In this document: positions 9,428 to 19,865 of the stretch, piece after piece | How the letters are laid out: each line of letters opens with the position of its first letter | Position numbering within the stretch: the stretch's first letter is position 1 | Assembly (NCBI RefSeq): GCF_000826105.1 | Contig: NZ_CCYK01000003.1 | Span: 62,001-126,000 of the forward strand | Length of the DNA stretch: 64,000 nt | Reading direction: 5' to 3' | DNA from: Pseudomonas massiliensis | Lineage (GTDB): Bacteria; Pseudomonadota; Gammaproteobacteria; Pseudomonadales; Pseudomonadaceae | The notes under the pieces: generated by a model | Database searches by the model: none | The model's input: the letters and a program-made list of their open reading frames with translations, nothing else | What the model was told of the DNA's origin: nothing | Program-made: the position numbers and the translations under genes

Positions 9428-12400
9428 TGCTGAAGCGATTTTTTTCCCGTCGCGAGCCAGGCATCACCAGCGCCCGGCCAACCGGTTTTGCTCCGGTAGT
9501 AGAGGAGCAGGGCTTTTGTTACCCCCTTGCCTTGGCCGAGGACGATTCACATTGGCACCTGGCAGCCTACTTGGACCAGTTATTCGAAGAAGATCTGGCT
9601 ACCCAACTTAGTGACCGCTGGCTTCTGCCTTGGGAAGCTCTTTATCAGTTGCTTGATGACCCGGAGCATGTCAGTAGTCTACCGCTGCTAGGCCTACCGC
9701 CTCTCTCAGCGTTACGACCACAGCTTTGCAGCAGTGGCAGCCTTGCCGAAGCGGACTTCAAAGTATTCATCCAGAGCTGGCAAGACCCTCTCACTCATGC
9801 GCCAGTCAACTTTGAGCGTACGGGCGCTGTGGTTCGCCATGGCACAAACACTGAGTTGCTACCCGAGCCCAGCTGGGCGCTATTACAGGCCGTCCAGAGC
9901 CTACACCAGGCCCAAAAGGAACACCCTGGTGAAAGCACCAATCAGATCGGTTGGGCGAACATCCGTAAGGTGGCAAAAAAAGCCAAGGCCGGCATGGATG
10001 GTTTCCTCGACAAGACAGTGGTTATCAAGCCGGAGCGGCTACAAATCAAGCCACGCAAAGCCATGGTGGGGAATACGCCAGTAATTGAGCTGGAGGCGGG
10101 TTTCGAAGGCCAGCCTGCCAACTGGCTGGCCAGTTTCGATGGCTATAAACAGGTACAGGACACTTACCGCGTCAGCGACAGCGATGGCACGATAACCCAT
10201 GTATTGATTGAGCCGGATGTGCGAACGGTACTCGAGTCGGTGAGGGGGTTGCCTGGGCGTCGCGTTGCCGGTGATGACGCGATCACTCTCGTACGCAACC
10301 CATACAGCGTGATAGGGGATGCTGCGCAAAAGGTCATTGACCCGGATGAATACGAGGCAAGCCTGGTAGAGGCGGGTATCCATTTCCACCGATTCCGGGT
10401 GACCCCTGTCTTAGCCGAAGACGGTCAAGCTATCCAAGCAGTCAACCTCTACCTCGAACCTATCAGCAAGGCCCCGCTGCCTGAACACATTCTGGAATTC
10501 CGGGCCTCGCATGAATTCGCTCCGTTTGTCCAAGAGTTGCAGGTCAAGCTAGCCGCAGGCATGCCAGCTGGCCTGTGGCAAGGGTTCGAGTTGGAGCTCA
10601 GCGACTTCGACCTCGGCCAACTGGCAGGTATCAATACACTCCTATCCGACTGGCAAAAGCAAGAATCTGGATATACCTTCGAGGCTGTGTTGGACCTAGC
10701 CTCCTATGGTGACCGGGTAACTGGCATCGGCGAAGCCGAACACATCAGCTCGCCGTTTCTGGTGAAGGAAGCGACCGAGAACTGGCTACCTGCCGAGGTA
10801 AAGGCGGCCGGCCTCGAAGGGGCATTGCTCAACCGATGGGACCCAGCCAATCGCGAGCATTTCGAGGAGTTCCAGCTTCGTCTGGATCAAGCCCGTGAGA
10901 CGGGTGAAGCGTACGTTGACCTTCCAGGCTGCGACGCGCGGCTGCCGTTGAAGGCTGCGCAACAACTGCGTGACGCCTGGTTACGCAAGCTTCAACCCGC
11001 TCAAGAGTGCACCGAGCAGAAGCCCGAGAAAGCGGCCCGGACGGTCCTGCAGATTGCACACAACATCGAAGAAGCTACCTATGCGCAGCGACGCGAGTCT
11101 GCGCTCAAGGCAGCACATGATGCGCCTGCTCAATTACCCACGCTGTTGCGGGATGACATTCAACTGCGCGAGCACCAACTCAAGGGTGTGGCTTGGATGC
11201 AGCAGTTGTTCGGTCTTTCACCCCAGCATGTGTCCGGGTGCTTGCTAGCAGACGACATGGGGCTCGGGAAAACCATTCAGTTACTAACCTTCATTGTGAA
11301 CTACCTGGAGCAAAATCCAGCCGCGGAGCCGGTACTGATCATTGCGCCTGTATCCTTGCTCGACAACTGGGAACGGGAACTGAAGCGGTTCTTCCACAGC
11401 GATGCGCTAGCGGTATTGAAGCTTTATGGCGGCGAGCTAGGTGCAGTCAAGTTCAAGAAGCACGAGATCCCGCTCGAGCTGCAAGCCAAGGGCATCAAGA
11501 ACCTCCTTCGGCCAGGCTGGAGGGGTAACGCAGGAATCGTACTCACGACCTATGAAACTTTGCGTGATCAGGAATTTTCATTGGCTCGCCAACAGTGGGC
11601 GATCGTAGTGTGCGACGAAGCACAAAAAATCAAGAACCCCGCCGCGTTGATCACTCAAGCTGCCAAGGCCATCCCAGCAAGGTTCCGGGTTGCCTGCACG
11701 GGTACGCCTGTCGAAAACACCCTCATAGACTTGTGGTGCCTGTTTGACTTCATCCAGCCGGGCTTGCTGGGTGGCTTGAACCAATTTGGGCGGGAGTATC
11801 AGCGCCCCATCGAGGCGGCTGCCGAGCGTGATACGGTCGCGCTGGAGCGGCTTCGGGCGCTTATCGAGCCGCAAACGTTGCGACGTACCAAGCAGGACGT
11901 TGCCAAGGACTTGCCCGCCAAGATCGAGGACGAGGCCTGCAGAGCCCTGCAGATGCATAAGCTGCAGCGCAACCTGTACCTAGGAGCCATCTCGGATTAC
12001 ACCCAAAGACAGCAAATGCAAGAGCAGCTGAATCAGCGCGAAAGCGGCATGCTGGGCTTGCTGCACAAACTCAAGCTGATATGTGCACACCCCTATAGCG
12101 TGCAACCAGACCCCCTGCTGCGCACTCATTCGCCAAAAATGGGTTGGTTGATCCAACAGCTTGAACAGATCCATCGCTCCGGCAGCGGCGATAAGGTGAT
12201 CGTGTTTACCGAGCTACGAGATATCCAGCGTGAATTACAACACGCCATAGAAGAGCGTTTCGGCTTCAAGGCCACCATCATCAATGGCGATACCAGTACC
12301 AGCAGCCATAGTTCCCAAAGTCGCCAGCGGCTTATTGACCGTTTCCAGGAGGCGCCAGGCTTCTCAGTAATCATCCTCTCGACCGTGGCAGTCGGGTTTG

Positions 12401-12669
12401 GCGTAAACGTACAGGCAGCAAACCATGTCATTCACTTTACCCGTTGCTGGAACCCCGCGAAGGAAGACCAGGCAACAGACCGCGCCTATCGCATCGGCCA
12501 AGAGAAAGACGTGTATGTCTATTACCCGACCATCAGAGACGCGCAAATGCCGACATTCGAAGCCACGCTGGATGAATTACTGAACAAGCGCAGGGCGTTG
12601 GCCAGGGACATGCTGCAGGCCGCAGGCGAAGTACATGCGGCTGACTTCGGTGCAGTTGTAAAGCAGTAA
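9427..12669 (+). CDS. zorD: ZorD, SNF2-family helicase/nuclease effector of type I Zorya
   Basis: 1080-aa protein, ATG 9427 overlapping the zorC stop (TGATG); an alternative GTG lies one codon earlier. The C-terminal half is a SNF2/SWI2 ATPase: Walker A ADDMGLGKTIQLL near residue 610, DEAQ box VVCDEAQKIKN near 728, motif III ACTGTPVENTL, and motif VI ATDRAYRIGQ near 1015-1022. The N-terminal half matches the ZorD regulatory region by position only. In type I Zorya, ZorD degrades or translocates phage DNA after motor activation. Length is that of the family. All motifs are intact, so the four-gene system appears functional. Confidence 0.93.
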   Translation: MLKRFFSRREPGITSARPTGFAPVVEEQGFCYPLALAEDDSHWHLAAYLDQLFEEDLATQLSDRWLLPWEALYQLLDDPEHVSSLPLLGLPPLSALRPQLCSSGSLAEADFKVFIQSWQDPLTHAPVNFERTGAVVRHGTNTELLPEPSWALLQAVQSLHQAQKEHPGESTNQIGWANIRKVAKKAKAGMDGFLDKTVVIKPERLQIKPRKAMVGNTPVIELEAGFEGQPANWLASFDGYKQVQDTYRVSDSDGTITHVLIEPDVRTVLESVRGLPGRRVAGDDAITLVRNPYSVIGDAAQKVIDPDEYEASLVEAGIHFHRFRVTPVLAEDGQAIQAVNLYLEPISKAPLPEHILEFRASHEFAPFVQELQVKLAAGMPAGLWQGFELELSDFDLGQLAGINTLLSDWQKQESGYTFEAVLDLASYGDRVTGIGEAEHISSPFLVKEATENWLPAEVKAAGLEGALLNRWDPANREHFEEFQLRLDQARETGEAYVDLPGCDARLPLKAAQQLRDAWLRKLQPAQECTEQKPEKAARTVLQIAHNIEEATYAQRRESALKAAHDAPAQLPTLLRDDIQLREHQLKGVAWMQQLFGLSPQHVSGCLLADDMGLGKTIQLLTFIVNYLEQNPAAEPVLIIAPVSLLDNWERELKRFFHSDALAVLKLYGGELGAVKFKKHEIPLELQAKGIKNLLRPGWRGNAGIVLTTYETLRDQEFSLARQQWAIVVCDEAQKIKNPAALITQAAKAIPARFRVACTGTPVENTLIDLWCLFDFIQPGLLGGLNQFGREYQRPIEAAAERDTVALERLRALIEPQTLRRTKQDVAKDLPAKIEDEACRALQMHKLQRNLYLGAISDYTQRQQMQEQLNQRESGMLGLLHKLKLICAHPYSVQPDPLLRTHSPKMGWLIQQLEQIHRSGSGDKVIVFTELRDIQRELQHAIEERFGFKATIINGDTSTSSHSSQSRQRLIDRFQEAPGFSVIILSTVAVGFGVNVQAANHVIHFTRCWNPAKEDQATDRAYRIGQEKDVYVYYPTIRDAQMPTFEATLDELLNKRRALARDMLQAAGEVHAADFGAVVKQ

Positions 12670-12829
12670 CGGGCAAAGGCAGAAAACCTGCGCGAAAACT
12701 TTACCTGTGAATTTACACAAGATGGACCTCACCCAGGCACAACGCTAGGTTAGGCGTATACGAAACGCTTCTGGTTGAAATCTGAGTAGTAAAAGCGACC
12801 AGAGCCTACCAAAGGATTGCGAGGTAACC

Positions 12830-14680
12830 ATGCAAGCGACTCAGTGGCCCATAGACGTTGTAATCATCACCGCAGTACTCGCATCCATATGCGCATTGCT
12901 TGGCTATTTCGTGGCGAATGCAAGACAGGCTCGGCGATCGAGCCAGCTTGCTATACAGCTTGGACAGGCCCAGGCCGAACAAACCGAGACTGCCGCTCAA
13001 CTTCTGGCGCTGAAAGTCGAGATCAAGGCAGCTGAAAACCATAGCCATCAATTGCAGATTGCCGCAGGGGGCTTCAACGCCACACTAGCTTCCGCAGAGG
13101 CTACCCAGGCGCGATTGGCCGCGGAGGTTAATGAAGGCAAGCAGCGTCAAGCTGCGCTGGAAACCAAGCTGGAAGCTTCGAACACGCAGCGGCATGAGGC
13201 CGTGACACTCCACGAGGCGGTATTGGCGGAATCTCGTAGCTTGAAGCTGCAACTGGATGATTACAAATCCCGCCTTGGGCAGGCCTGTACCCAATTGGAG
13301 GAAGCGCGGGGGGCTATCGGCATGTTGAAAGATGCCCTTGCAGAGGAGGGCAAGCGTGCCAAGGGGCTGGAAGCAGCCGATAGTACTGTCCGCGCCCATC
13401 TGGATGAACTGAAGGCCCAGCTTGCGGCAGCGGTGGAGAAGTATGAGGCACTACAGCGGCAGCTTGCCGAAAGCAGCCGTGAGCGCACTCGGCTTCAGAC
13501 CGAGTTGGACGAGCGCGCCGCCAGCCATGTTCGGGAACTGGCCGCCTTCGAGCAGCAGAAGGCGAGCCTCTCAGAGCAGTTCAAGCTCCTTTCAACTGAG
13601 ATCTTGGAAGCGAAAACGCTTTCGTTGCAGGAAAGCAGCAAGGTCACCTTGAGTGCGGTGATGAGCCCCTTCCAGCAATCGATCGACACCTTCAAGCGGG
13701 AGGTTCAGGAGATCCACCATCGCGAGACAACCCAGCAAGGTGAGCTTCGTAAAGAGCTGGAATCGCTCAAGGCGCTTAACCAGCAGATCACCGCGGAAGC
13801 ACATGAGCTCTCCACGGCCTTGCGTGGCCAGAAGAAGCTGCAAGGCAATTGGGGCGAGCTGATACTAGAGAACGTACTAGAGCGCTCAGGCCTGCAGCTG
13901 GGCAAGGACTACCGGCGTGAAGTCAGCATCATGACCGACGACGGCGCGCAGCGGCCCGATGCGATTGTTTACCTGCCCCAAAACAAGCACCTGATCATCG
14001 ATGCCAAGGTATCACTCAACGCCTATACGCGTTTCGTGAATAGTACTGACGACAATGAGCGAGCATTGGCGCTGCGGGAGCACGTACAGGCTGTGGCCAG
14101 CCGCATCAAGGAGCTGGCGGACCGTGATTACTACAAACTGCCAGGGCTTCGCTCACCTGACATGGTGTTCATGTTCATACCGATCGAGTCTGCATTCGTT
14201 GAGGCGCTGAAGGCAGACGAAACGCTTTTCCAGCAGGCGATCGAAAACAACGTGCTGGTTGCAACCCCTACAACCTTGCTGACCAGCCTCAACATTGTGC
14301 GCCAGTTGTGGCGCTATGAAGACCAGAACAAGCACACGGCGGCATTGGCCGATAAGGCAGAAACCGTGTTCAAGAAGCTGAATACGTTCCTTGGCAGTTT
14401 TGAACGAATCAAGAAAGGGCTTGAGGTAGCGACCGAAGCCTATGGTAAAGCGGAAGGGCAGCTTATCAGCGGCAAGGGAAACCTTGTGAAGCAAGTCGGC
14501 GAATTCAAGAACCTAGCACCGGCTATCAAGGCAGAACTGCCAGCCTACTTCGTTGAAAAGGCCGCCTTGGAAATCGACTTCATTCCCATGGAGCAGGCGC
14601 CCGAAGCCGAGCCGCTGAGCTTTTTGGAAGACAGACTGAGCGACAGGGGCGAGAGCGAGATCAGCTACCAGGCGGTTTGA
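12830..14680 (+). CDS. rmuC: RmuC-family DNA recombination protein
   Basis: 616-aa protein with an N-terminal membrane-anchor-like segment (VVIITAVLASICALLGYFV, residues 8-26), a long coiled coil (about residues 30-320), and the RmuC domain (about 335-590) with GNWGELILENVLERSG, RPDAIVYLP and LIIDAKVSLNAY. The DAK signature fits a PD-(D/E)XK-type nuclease core. RmuC limits inversion or rearrangement at short inverted repeats. It starts 160 bp after zorD on the same strand, so it may share regulation or be an added cargo gene. Chromosomal rmuC is normally elsewhere in Pseudomonas, so this may be a second, mobile copy; that is inference. Confidence 0.88.
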   Translation: MQATQWPIDVVIITAVLASICALLGYFVANARQARRSSQLAIQLGQAQAEQTETAAQLLALKVEIKAAENHSHQLQIAAGGFNATLASAEATQARLAAEVNEGKQRQAALETKLEASNTQRHEAVTLHEAVLAESRSLKLQLDDYKSRLGQACTQLEEARGAIGMLKDALAEEGKRAKGLEAADSTVRAHLDELKAQLAAAVEKYEALQRQLAESSRERTRLQTELDERAASHVRELAAFEQQKASLSEQFKLLSTEILEAKTLSLQESSKVTLSAVMSPFQQSIDTFKREVQEIHHRETTQQGELRKELESLKALNQQITAEAHELSTALRGQKKLQGNWGELILENVLERSGLQLGKDYRREVSIMTDDGAQRPDAIVYLPQNKHLIIDAKVSLNAYTRFVNSTDDNERALALREHVQAVASRIKELADRDYYKLPGLRSPDMVFMFIPIESAFVEALKADETLFQQAIENNVLVATPTTLLTSLNIVRQLWRYEDQNKHTAALADKAETVFKKLNTFLGSFERIKKGLEVATEAYGKAEGQLISGKGNLVKQVGEFKNLAPAIKAELPAYFVEKAALEIDFIPMEQAPEAEPLSFLEDRLSDRGESEISYQAV

Positions 14681-14724
14681 TGGAAAATTCGGTTGCCCAT
14701 AGCAGTGATTGCGATGGAAAAGGG

Positions 14725-15823
14725 GGCGACGGCAAAAACTGAGTGCAACACCTGATCCATCCGGTACGGTGTACGCATGTCTTACCGAGAACTCAGCATT
14801 GAAGAACGCATCACTATCCAGATTGGCCAGCTCCAAGGGCTGAGCCAGCGAGCCATCGCGAGGATATTGAATCGCAGCCCCTCGACCATCAGCCGGGAGC
14901 TTCGTCGTAATGCCGCCGTTGCATCGCCCTATTCGGCCAGCCAAGCCCATCGAAAGATGCGCCAGCGCCGTACGGTCTGTCGGCCGGCCCGCAAGCTTGA
15001 ACCAGGTACAGAACTGTTCGACCTTGTGGTCTACCTGTTGCGACAGCGCTTTTCTCCCCAGCCAATTGCCGGCAAACTTCGACGCATGGAATTTCCAAAG
15101 CGTGAAGACGTGTACGTCTGCCGCGAGACCCTCTACAACGCCATCTACGCGCTGCCGGTGGGCGAGCTTCGCAAGGAGCTGATCATTTGCCTGCGTCAGG
15201 GCAAAACCAGTCGCCGCCCCGCTCGGGTGGAGTAGATCGCCGTGGTCAGATCCCCGATCTTGTCAGCATTCATGTACGCCCGCCGGAGGCCGAAGACCGC
15301 TTGACGCCCGGCTACTGGGAAGGCGACCTCATCAAGGGCAAGGGCAACGCCTCCGCAGTCGGTACGCTCGTTGAGCGCAGTACGGGTTACCTGATGTTGG
15401 TGAGAATGCATGACGCCACCGCCACGTCTGCCGTGGAAGGCTTCAGCGCGGCGTTGAATCGTATGCCGCTGGCTGCGCGTAAAACGCTTACGTACGACCA
15501 GGGCCGCTAGATGGCGCGCCATGCCGAAATCACTCAGCGCACGGGTGTTGCCGTGTACTTCTGCGACCCTCACAGCCCTTGGCAGCGTGGTAGCAACGAA
15601 AACATCAATGGCTTGATCCGCCAGTATTTACCCAAGGGTACCGATCTGTCGGGTGTGAGCCAGGAGCAATTGAACGCGATCGCGTACGAACTCAATATTC
15701 GGCCGCGCCAACGTTTTGATTATCAATGCCCAATCGAAATGATGACGCAGATGATGGCCAGGCACCACGAAAGCCCACCCTTAACTCAATAGCTTGGTGT
15801 TGCACTCAGCCTTTGAAACCGCC
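14725..15823. mobile_element. IS30-family insertion sequence, decayed
   Basis: An element of about 1.1 kb with terminal inverted repeats sharing CTGAGTGCAACACC: left copy at 14739-14752, inverted right copy GGTGTTGCACTCAG at 15796-15809, with weaker similarity extending outward. It is inserted just downstream of rmuC (stop 14680). The transposase inside is broken twice, so the element cannot move by itself. Confidence 0.8.
14777..15792 (+). pseudogene. IS30-family transposase, frameshift and nonsense mutation
   Basis: Starts MSYRELSIEERITIQIGQLQ with the IS30 helix-turn-helix (QRAIARILNRSPSTISRELR). The frame is lost in the CCCC run near 15217-15221: the first frame ends at TAG 15233-15235, while the expected continuation SGGVDRRGQIPDLVSIHVRP is one frame over, so one C appears deleted. 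A second lesion is TAG at 15508-15510 where DQGRE is expected (Glu codon to stop). The DDE parts YWEGDLIKG and the HSPWQRGSNENINGLIRQY C-terminal block are still readable. Confidence 0.88.
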
Positions 15824-15976
15824 GGGCGTATCCCAGGCCGAAGACGGTGCGTTCGTAGCAGTGAAGAAGCGCCAAATTATCGATTCCTACGAAGACCAAA
15901 GCGGAAAATGTGAAATTCGTAAAGCAAGGAAAAAATCGATTTAGCGCATCTCGTTCGGACCAGGGTACGGTCGACT
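15824..15976. other. Fragment between IS30 and IS3 elements
   Basis: About 150 bp trapped between two insertion sequences. The plus-strand frame through 15944 is an accidental continuation and no gene is evident. The last three bases (ACT, 15974-15976) are the left copy of the IS3 target duplication. Confidence 0.5.
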
Positions 15977-15984
15977 TGTAGTGG

Positions 15985-17147
<1,163 letters not shown>

Positions 17148-17285
17148 CGAACACCTCTGTGTGGCGATCATTTTCGCCTAAAAAGGTGTCCGGGGTTAGT
17201 AGACCACTACAACTCCAGTCTGGTTAGGCCTGAAGACTTCGCTAGCTACCTTAGCGTCTGATACCGGAGGAAGGCAGGCATCGGG

Positions 17286-17310
17286 AAGCGCCTTTCGGCG
17301 CTTTCTTTTC
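17286..17310 (+). terminator. Rho-independent terminator-like hairpin
   Basis: Stem AAGCGCC (17286-17292) and GGCGCTT (17297-17303) with a TTTC loop, followed by TCTTTTC. It lies between the IS3 element and the candidate left attachment site and is bidirectional in shape, although only the plus strand has the T-rich tail. Confidence 0.65.
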
Positions 17311-17315
17311 GGATT

Positions 17316-17410
17316 TGGTGGGTCGGGGTGATCTGAACTCTAATTGTAAATCGTTGATTTAAATCAACAAATTAAATTTAGAATTTTAATTGGAATACAT
17401 TTTGGAATAC
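17316..17410. other. Candidate left attachment site of the island (core plus arm-type repeats)
   Basis: 17316-17340 (TGGTGGGTCGGGGTGATC...) resembles, in the same orientation, the ssrA 3' end at 53190-53215 (TGGTGGAGCCGGGGGGAT...) with about four mismatches and one gap. Fifty bases on, TTGGAATAC occurs twice (17390-17398 and 17402-17410) with 12-bp phasing. The same motif pair with the same phasing lies in front of the integrase at 53055-53075. A core with internal arm-type repeats at each end is the layout expected for a tyrosine-recombinase island. The core also resembles a generic tRNA 3' end, so an older tRNA-derived site is an alternative. Confidence 0.55.
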
Positions 17411-17519
17411 CGGTTGATTGGGTAAGGCTTGAGCCACTCTGAGCTCTCATGTGCAGGAAGGACAGGGTTACGGCAGGGCTTACTCCAGGAGCGCGATGAG
17501 CCGCAAAGGTAATCTCGTC

Positions 17520-17693
17520 TCAGGAGCAAGCAGCACGATTTGCCTCCTCTCTACTGAATAGGGCTACCAACACTACGGCGATTGCAAGCAACCACACAGC
17601 AAGGGTACTGATTTCGGCTGCAACGATGATCTTAGCCGAGCCGATTATCAGAGCGAATGCCGCAAGAGCGCAGCCCAACGCTAGCTTTAACAT
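17520..17693 (-). CDS. Small hydrophobic membrane protein, unknown
   Basis: 57-aa protein from ATG 17693, preceded by a clear AAAGGAG site (17699-17705), which is better than the longer upstream start. Nearly the whole protein consists of two hydrophobic segments (LALGCALAAFALIIGSAKII and LAVWLLAIAVVLVALF). No family recognised. It follows the DUF932 gene only loosely (separate promoter possible). Function unknown. Confidence 0.6.
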   Translation of the reverse strand: MLKLALGCALAAFALIIGSAKIIVAAEISTLAVWLLAIAVVLVALFSREEANRAACS

Positions 17694-17766
17694 TATGAAC
17701 TCCTTTGTACCTAAAAAAGAAATATGGGATGCCCTCTGAGGGCATCCCACATATGCGCCTGGGCGT

Positions 17767-18732
17767 TCAGGCTACCAGTTCAAGCGCAGCATCCAACGCA
17801 CGCTGCTTGATTCCCGCGCCTGGGCCGAACCAGGCCGAGTCCAGGCGGTAGTCTACCGATCGAGCACGTCTCTCATGGTCCACGTACTCGGTGACGGCGT
17901 TCAGTAAGCCCCAGGCGGTACCATTGGCTGATATGAGATGAGACCCGCGCCCGCGCCCTGTGTAGAGCGCCATAGCCTTCTGGAAAGCAAGGTTTAACGC
18001 AGGCCTGGTCTTGCTGCGTGGGGTGACTTCGGTGTGTAGGATCTGCCCGAAGTACGCTTGGGCTTCCTGAAGGGAGACCTTGCGTTCCGCGAGCTGGCGC
18101 ATGCGGTACATAAAGTCGTCCCATTGCGAGACGGCGATACCCAACTGCTTTTTCACCGCTTGCGGATCGAAGCGGGTGCTGTGAGGCACTTTAATCGCGC
18201 CGGTCGCGCTCCCGAGCGACATAGCCAGGGTGTTGTTGCAGACGACGCGGATCGTAGTCGGCGTAGCCACCGTGGCCAACGTGCCGTCGCAAGATGTCGC
18301 CAGCAGCAGATAGCCGCCCACCTCGTCCTTTCCTTTAAGTGCTGTCGAGTGGCCTGTACGAGCGAGGGCCCAGAACTTGCGGCCGCCCTTGAGCACACCT
18401 GCAGTTTCAAGCTCATAACCCGAGACCTCAGTAAGTTCTCGGTAGAATTCGAGGACTTCGGCTGGCTGAACCACCTGGTAACGATGTGAAACGACGGATA
18501 ATGGTTCCAGCGTGTCTGACCGATAAAGCACCTTTTGATCGGCGAAGGAATGGATCTCAGCCAGCGGGCCTTTAGTCGTGGATTTGAAATGGACTGGGCT
18601 GGATTCAATCTGCCAGTTCATACCGGCTTGTTGTTGCCAAACCTCAATAGACTGGTTCGGCCGTAGCTGGTTACCCAGCCCATGCCAGGGCGTAGTGCCG
18701 ACATAGGCCATATTTTGGATTTCATGTGCCAT
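17767..18732 (-). CDS. DUF932 (phage/plasmid-like) protein
   Basis: 321-aa protein beginning MAHEIQNMAYVGTTPWHGLG, the typical opening of the DUF932/TIGR03299 phage-plasmid-like family, with the conserved VVSHRYQVVQPAEVLEFYREL and VVCNNTLAMSLG blocks. The family occurs on phages, plasmids and integrative islands, with no established biochemical role. Its presence supports a mobile origin for this segment. Start ATG 18732 agrees with the family's N-terminus. Confidence 0.88.
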   Translation of the reverse strand: MAHEIQNMAYVGTTPWHGLGNQLRPNQSIEVWQQQAGMNWQIESSPVHFKSTTKGPLAEIHSFADQKVLYRSDTLEPLSVVSHRYQVVQPAEVLEFYRELTEVSGYELETAGVLKGGRKFWALARTGHSTALKGKDEVGGYLLLATSCDGTLATVATPTTIRVVCNNTLAMSLGSATGAIKVPHSTRFDPQAVKKQLGIAVSQWDDFMYRMRQLAERKVSLQEAQAYFGQILHTEVTPRSKTRPALNLAFQKAMALYTGRGRGSHLISANGTAWGLLNAVTEYVDHERRARSVDYRLDSAWFGPGAGIKQRALDAALELVA

Positions 18733-18799
18733 GGTTAATGATTCCGCTTACTTGATTTTAGAGGGTGTTAGGGTCGAGGCTGTTAGGCTCTGTACGAAA

Positions 18800-19087
18800 T
18801 TAACTAGGAGTAAATGAACCACCGCAGCGCAAACATACATACGCTGCTGGATCGTGAGGCCCCGTTGCTGCCAGCTTTGCTCGGGTGGATTGAGCGAGTG
18901 CTGTGACTAGGTTTTGAGATGGCTTTTCAAGAGCGCGGTATTTTGTGCCGGTTGATACGGCCGGGTAGCAGGATTGGAGGCGAGCCAGAATCAGCTTGTT
19001 TACCGATTCGGCGCAAATAGCCAGGCGGTAAGTCGCTGTAATCGATGCAGTACAGCGTGAGTTGCAGATAGGGCGAGGGAAAGGCAT
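18800..19087 (-). CDS. Small protein with C-terminal CxxCGG motif, unknown
   Basis: 95-aa protein with a good AGAGGAG site just upstream of ATG 19087. The N-terminal half contains several Cys, and the C-terminus YVCLRCGGSFTPS looks like half of a zinc knuckle. It is encoded upstream of the DUF932 gene in the same direction. I do not recognise a family. The ribosome-binding site is the main argument that it is real. Confidence 0.5.
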   Translation of the reverse strand: MPFPRPICNSRCTASITATYRLAICAESVNKLILARLQSCYPAVSTGTKYRALEKPSQNLVTALAQSTRAKLAATGPHDPAAYVCLRCGGSFTPS

Positions 19088-19147
19088 GGCGACTCCTCTT
19101 GGGTATTAGTCGCCGAGGTTATATATATTTCAAATTTGTTTTATTGA

Positions 19148-19165
19148 TTTTTTTTTTTTTTTTTT
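19148..19165. repeat. Homopolymer run of 18 T
   Basis: An uninterrupted run of 18 T (A on the minus strand), about 60 bp upstream of the minus-strand gene starting at 19087 and just beyond the end of the gene at 19197-19754. It lies in an AT-rich pocket. Such runs are prone to slippage and to length error in sequencing. Confidence 0.9.
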
Positions 19166-19196
19166 GGAATTTTCGATGTTGATATTCGAATGGTGC

Positions 19197-19754
19197 TTAT
19201 TTTCTTGCCTGCTTTTTTAAATTTATAATTTCATCTTCCAGGTCAATTATTTTTTGGCGCATAGATGTTATTATTGTGTGCTGAATTTGAAATCGCTCAT
19301 TAAGGAATTCTACTTTTTTCTTGAGGGTTTCGTTTTTTGTCTTCGCTTTGTTAAAGAGTTCTTCTTGGTTTTCTATTATGCCCTCTATTAGCTCGCTTTG
19401 AGTAATATTCAGCGCCTTGGATGTTTTTCTTATGTATAGCAGTACGTCGTGGGGCAGAGATAGCTGGATCGGGGATTTGAGCTTTGATTTTTGTTTGTTT
19501 CGGTACTTATGTACCGCCCATGAGTTCTTTGCTTTGGTTAACTGCGTTTGGGAGAGGTTTTCAGTTCTTGCTGCATACCAAGCAAGTATTGCGTTGTAGG
19601 AGCTCAATGGTTCGCCAGCAGCTTTGCTGAAGTATTTGATTGCCCAGCGCGTCTGGATCGGATCACTCCAGTCGATCCAGCCTAGCACTGAGCAGATGTC
19701 AGCTTGCATGAGAGCCCTCTTGAAGTTACCGGAAACCGATTTGTATGGTGCCAT
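19197..19754 (-). CDS. AT-rich hypothetical protein with C-terminal coiled coil
   Basis: 185 aa if started at the Met at 19754 (MAPYKSVSGNFKRALMQ); an upstream ATG at 19829 would add 25 residues without family support. The N-terminal half is a compact helical domain (WAIKYFSKAAGEPLSSYNAI...), the middle is Lys-rich (KYRNKQKSKLKSPIQLSLP, resembling the entry into a ribbon-helix-helix: IQLSLPHDVLLYIRKTSKAL), and the last 70 residues form a coiled coil. Base composition is markedly more AT-rich than the surrounding genes, which suggests separate acquisition. Possibly a DNA-binding island regulator; the family is not recognised. Confidence 0.6.
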   Translation of the reverse strand: MAPYKSVSGNFKRALMQADICSVLGWIDWSDPIQTRWAIKYFSKAAGEPLSSYNAILAWYAARTENLSQTQLTKAKNSWAVHKYRNKQKSKLKSPIQLSLPHDVLLYIRKTSKALNITQSELIEGIIENQEELFNKAKTKNETLKKKVEFLNERFQIQHTIITSMRQKIIDLEDEIINLKKQARK

Positions 19755-19865
19755 GGGGCGCTGAGCGGCGCTAGCTCGGAGATGACATGTCATGTCTGAA
19801 CAAAATACAGGGTGTAATATGTAGAGCACACGGTTATGCTACACTAGCCTTTCGAGAGGTCTGTC

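Noticed and set aside
17316..17350. tRNA gene (Lys-like 3' end)
   Set aside because: Only the last ~25 bases resemble a tRNA end; the adjoining AT-rich sequence cannot fold into the remaining arms, so it was treated as an att-like fragment.
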